NCBI GenBank assembly: GCA_022774505.1
Contig: JALFLW010000010.1
Span: forward strand, 16,115 to 80,114
DNA length: 64,000 nucleotides
Direction of reading: 5' to 3'
Source of the DNA: Lachnospiraceae bacterium
GTDB taxonomy: Bacteria > Bacillota > Clostridia > Lachnospirales > Lachnospiraceae
The translations under genes were made by a program, and so were the position numbers. Under the pieces are notes generated by a model, which saw nothing but the letters and a program-made list of their open reading frames with translations, was not told the DNA's origin and searched no databases. Positions 62,975-64,000 of this stretch are shown one piece after another. How positions within the stretch are numbered: the stretch's first letter is position 1; each line of letters starts with the position of its first letter.

Positions 62975-63589
62975 GTGGAAAAGGGAAGAATATCACCAAA
63001 ACAGACAGAAATTCTGGAATATATCAAATCAGAAATACTTAATCGCGGATATCCACCGGCTGTTCGTGAGATATGTGAAGCTGTCCATCTCAAATCAACA
63101 TCATCCGTACATTCTCATTTAGAAACACTGGAGAAAAATGGTTATATCCGTCGGGATCCGACAAAACCGCGTGCTATTGAGATTGTAGATGATGATTTTA
63201 ATCTTGTACGTCGTGAGATCATCAATGTTCCATTAATAGGAAATGTAGCTGCCGGAGAGCCAATCTTTGCAGAGCAGAATATCGAAGGATATTTTCCGCT
63301 ATTGGCTGATGATATGCCTTCCGGCGAAGCTTTCATGCTAAAAGTCAAAGGAGAGAGTATGATCAACGTCGGTATTTATGACGGAGATCATATTATTGTA
63401 CATAAGCAGAATACGGCCAGAAACGGGGATCTTGTTGTTGCACTGGTAGATGATTCCGCAACAGTTAAGACCTTCTATAAAGAAAAGGGACATTTCCGTT
63501 TACAGCCTGAAAATGATACAATGGATCCGATCATTGTGGATCAGGTAGAAATTCTCGGTACAGTGTCAGGTTTATATCGCAGATATTAA
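62975..63589 (+). CDS. lexA: LexA repressor
   Basis: A 204-residue SOS repressor. The winged helix (ISPKQTEILEYIKSEIL, AVREICEAVHLKSTSSVHSH) binds the boxes described. The RecA-triggered cleavage bond is the Ala-Gly in NVAAGEPIF, and the Ser/Lys dyad lies in VKGESMINVGIYDGD and VDDSATVKTFY. It starts with GTG behind AAAAGGAGACG. Two LexA boxes precede it and three follow it, before the next gene. Confidence 0.97.
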   Translation: MEKGRISPKQTEILEYIKSEILNRGYPPAVREICEAVHLKSTSSVHSHLETLEKNGYIRRDPTKPRAIEIVDDDFNLVRREIINVPLIGNVAAGEPIFAEQNIEGYFPLLADDMPSGEAFMLKVKGESMINVGIYDGDHIIVHKQNTARNGDLVVALVDDSATVKTFYKEKGHFRLQPENDTMDPIIVDQVEILGTVSGLYRRY

Positions 63590-63596
63590 CAAAAAA

Positions 63597-63667
63597 GAAC
63601 TTTTGTTCGAAAAACAGTTGACAAACATCCGTTCGGGTGGTATATTTATATCGCAGAACAGATGTTT
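63597..63667 (+). promoter_or_regulatory. LexA-controlled promoter with three boxes upstream of the LysM gene
   Basis: TTGACA (63618-63623) and TATATT (63641-63646) are 17 bp apart. GAACTTTTGTTC (63597-63608) is a perfect palindromic box upstream of the -35; AAACATCCGTTC (63623-63634), a box in reverse, fills the spacer; GAACAGATGTTT (63656-63667) covers the transcription start. Three operators on a strong promoter imply tight LexA repression. Confidence 0.88.
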
Positions 63668-63697
63668 GTTTTTATTTTTGAACGGAGGTTGATCGAG

Positions 63698-64000
63698 ATG
63701 AGAAGATACAAACTTTTTATACCATGTGTAATAGCCGCTTTCCTTATGGGATTACTTGTTATGAGCGGTATCAGCAGGATTTCGGCAACGCCATCCAGGA
63801 CACACGCCGCTAATATCCGTGAAAAACGGATTATTTCTGTTATGGTTCAGGACGATGACAGTATCTGGTCCATAGCCAGAAATTATTATACGGACGAGTG
63901 TGGCTCTATGAAAAAATATGTCACCGAAATAAAAGAATGTAATTCCATCACATCCGATACCATTTATTCGGGATATCCGCTTATTGTCCCGGTATGGGCC
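63698..64000 (+). CDS. YneA-like LysM membrane protein, SOS-controlled (partial at right edge)
   Basis: The first 101 codons of a protein with an N-terminal helix (LFIPCVIAAFLMGLLVMSG) and an extracellular LysM domain (DSIWSIARNYYTDECGSM, ECNSITSDTIYSGYPLIV). This is the layout of YneA, the Bacillus SOS-induced division inhibitor encoded next to lexA. It lies just downstream of lexA with three LexA boxes in its promoter and GGAGG before the ATG. The Bacillus gene is divergent from lexA, whereas this one is codirectional. The stop codon probably lies close to the edge but is not in the window. Confidence 0.8.
   Translation, partial: MRRYKLFIPCVIAAFLMGLLVMSGISRISATPSRTHAANIREKRIISVMVQDDDSIWSIARNYYTDECGSMKKYVTEIKECNSITSDTIYSGYPLIVPVWA

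Overview
The window looks like a chromosomal segment of an anaerobic, low-to-mid GC Firmicute of the class Clostridia, most likely a Lachnospiraceae gut bacterium. The reasons are Shine-Dalgarno-led genes throughout, a trimeric [FeFe]-hydrogenase, a biotin-dependent Na+-pump decarboxylase operon, SpoVB-like and DUF4321 proteins, clostridial LexA boxes (GAAC-N4-GTTT/C), and many small lysine-rich secreted proteins. No phage, integrase, transposase or CRISPR array was seen. This placement is inferred from gene content, not from a database search.

Layout. 1-2.8 kb: the end of uvrA, a YfbR-like nucleotidase, a methyltransferase and hslO. 2.8-11 kb: a secreted SH3/glucosaminidase, a cohesin-like membrane protein, clpC, a small unknown protein, radA and a coiled-coil protein. 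11-13.4 kb (minus strand): two RNA methyltransferases, one of them an RsmH paralogue. 13.8-18.2 kb: a heterodimeric ABC exporter and a HAD phosphatase. 18.2-25 kb: a glycoside hydrolase island (GH26 with a nonsense codon 2, an AraC regulator, GH5, a broken ABC exporter, GH2). 25.2-25.76 kb: a 557-bp near-complete palindrome with no gene. 25.8-29.6 kb: pyrBI facing an aconitase-family hydratase. 30-37.7 kb: DUF5688, purE, a damaged secreted protein, tRNA-Arg(CCG), a pseudouridine synthase, a LigA-type ligase, metA and a secreted protein. 38-42 kb: a three-gene electron-bifurcating-type hydrogenase. 42-51 kb: a SpoVB-like flippase, a cysteine desulfurase, a PHP phosphatase, RqcH, an acyltransferase, small membrane proteins and a D,D-carboxypeptidase. 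51-56.5 kb: a carboxyltransferase / OadG / biotin carrier / OadB / OadA operon. 56.6-60.8 kb: DUF4321, two tandem LCP proteins and a second D,D-carboxypeptidase. 60.9-62.8 kb: yhbY-nadD-yqeK-rsfS. 62.8-64 kb: lexA, followed by a LysM membrane protein under multiple LexA boxes.

How the genes work together. The hydrogenase disposes of fermentation electrons as H2. The biotin operon couples decarboxylation or transcarboxylation to a Na+ gradient. The three glycoside hydrolases lack signal peptides, so they probably act on imported beta-mannan or beta-glucan oligosaccharides in the cytoplasm. The LCP proteins, carboxypeptidases, SH3 hydrolase and LysM protein act on the envelope. LexA probably represses itself and the LysM protein, giving a YneA-like division checkpoint.

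Structure outside the genes. A dispersed repeat has a near-complete foldback copy at 25.2-25.76 kb, a one-sided copy at 13.5-13.7 kb and a short fragment at 37.75 kb. By eye the strand composition changes at about 25 kb: the plus strand is G-rich to the left and C-rich or balanced to the right. This may mark a replication terminus or an inversion boundary. All start choices, repeats and promoters were read by eye and none was computed.
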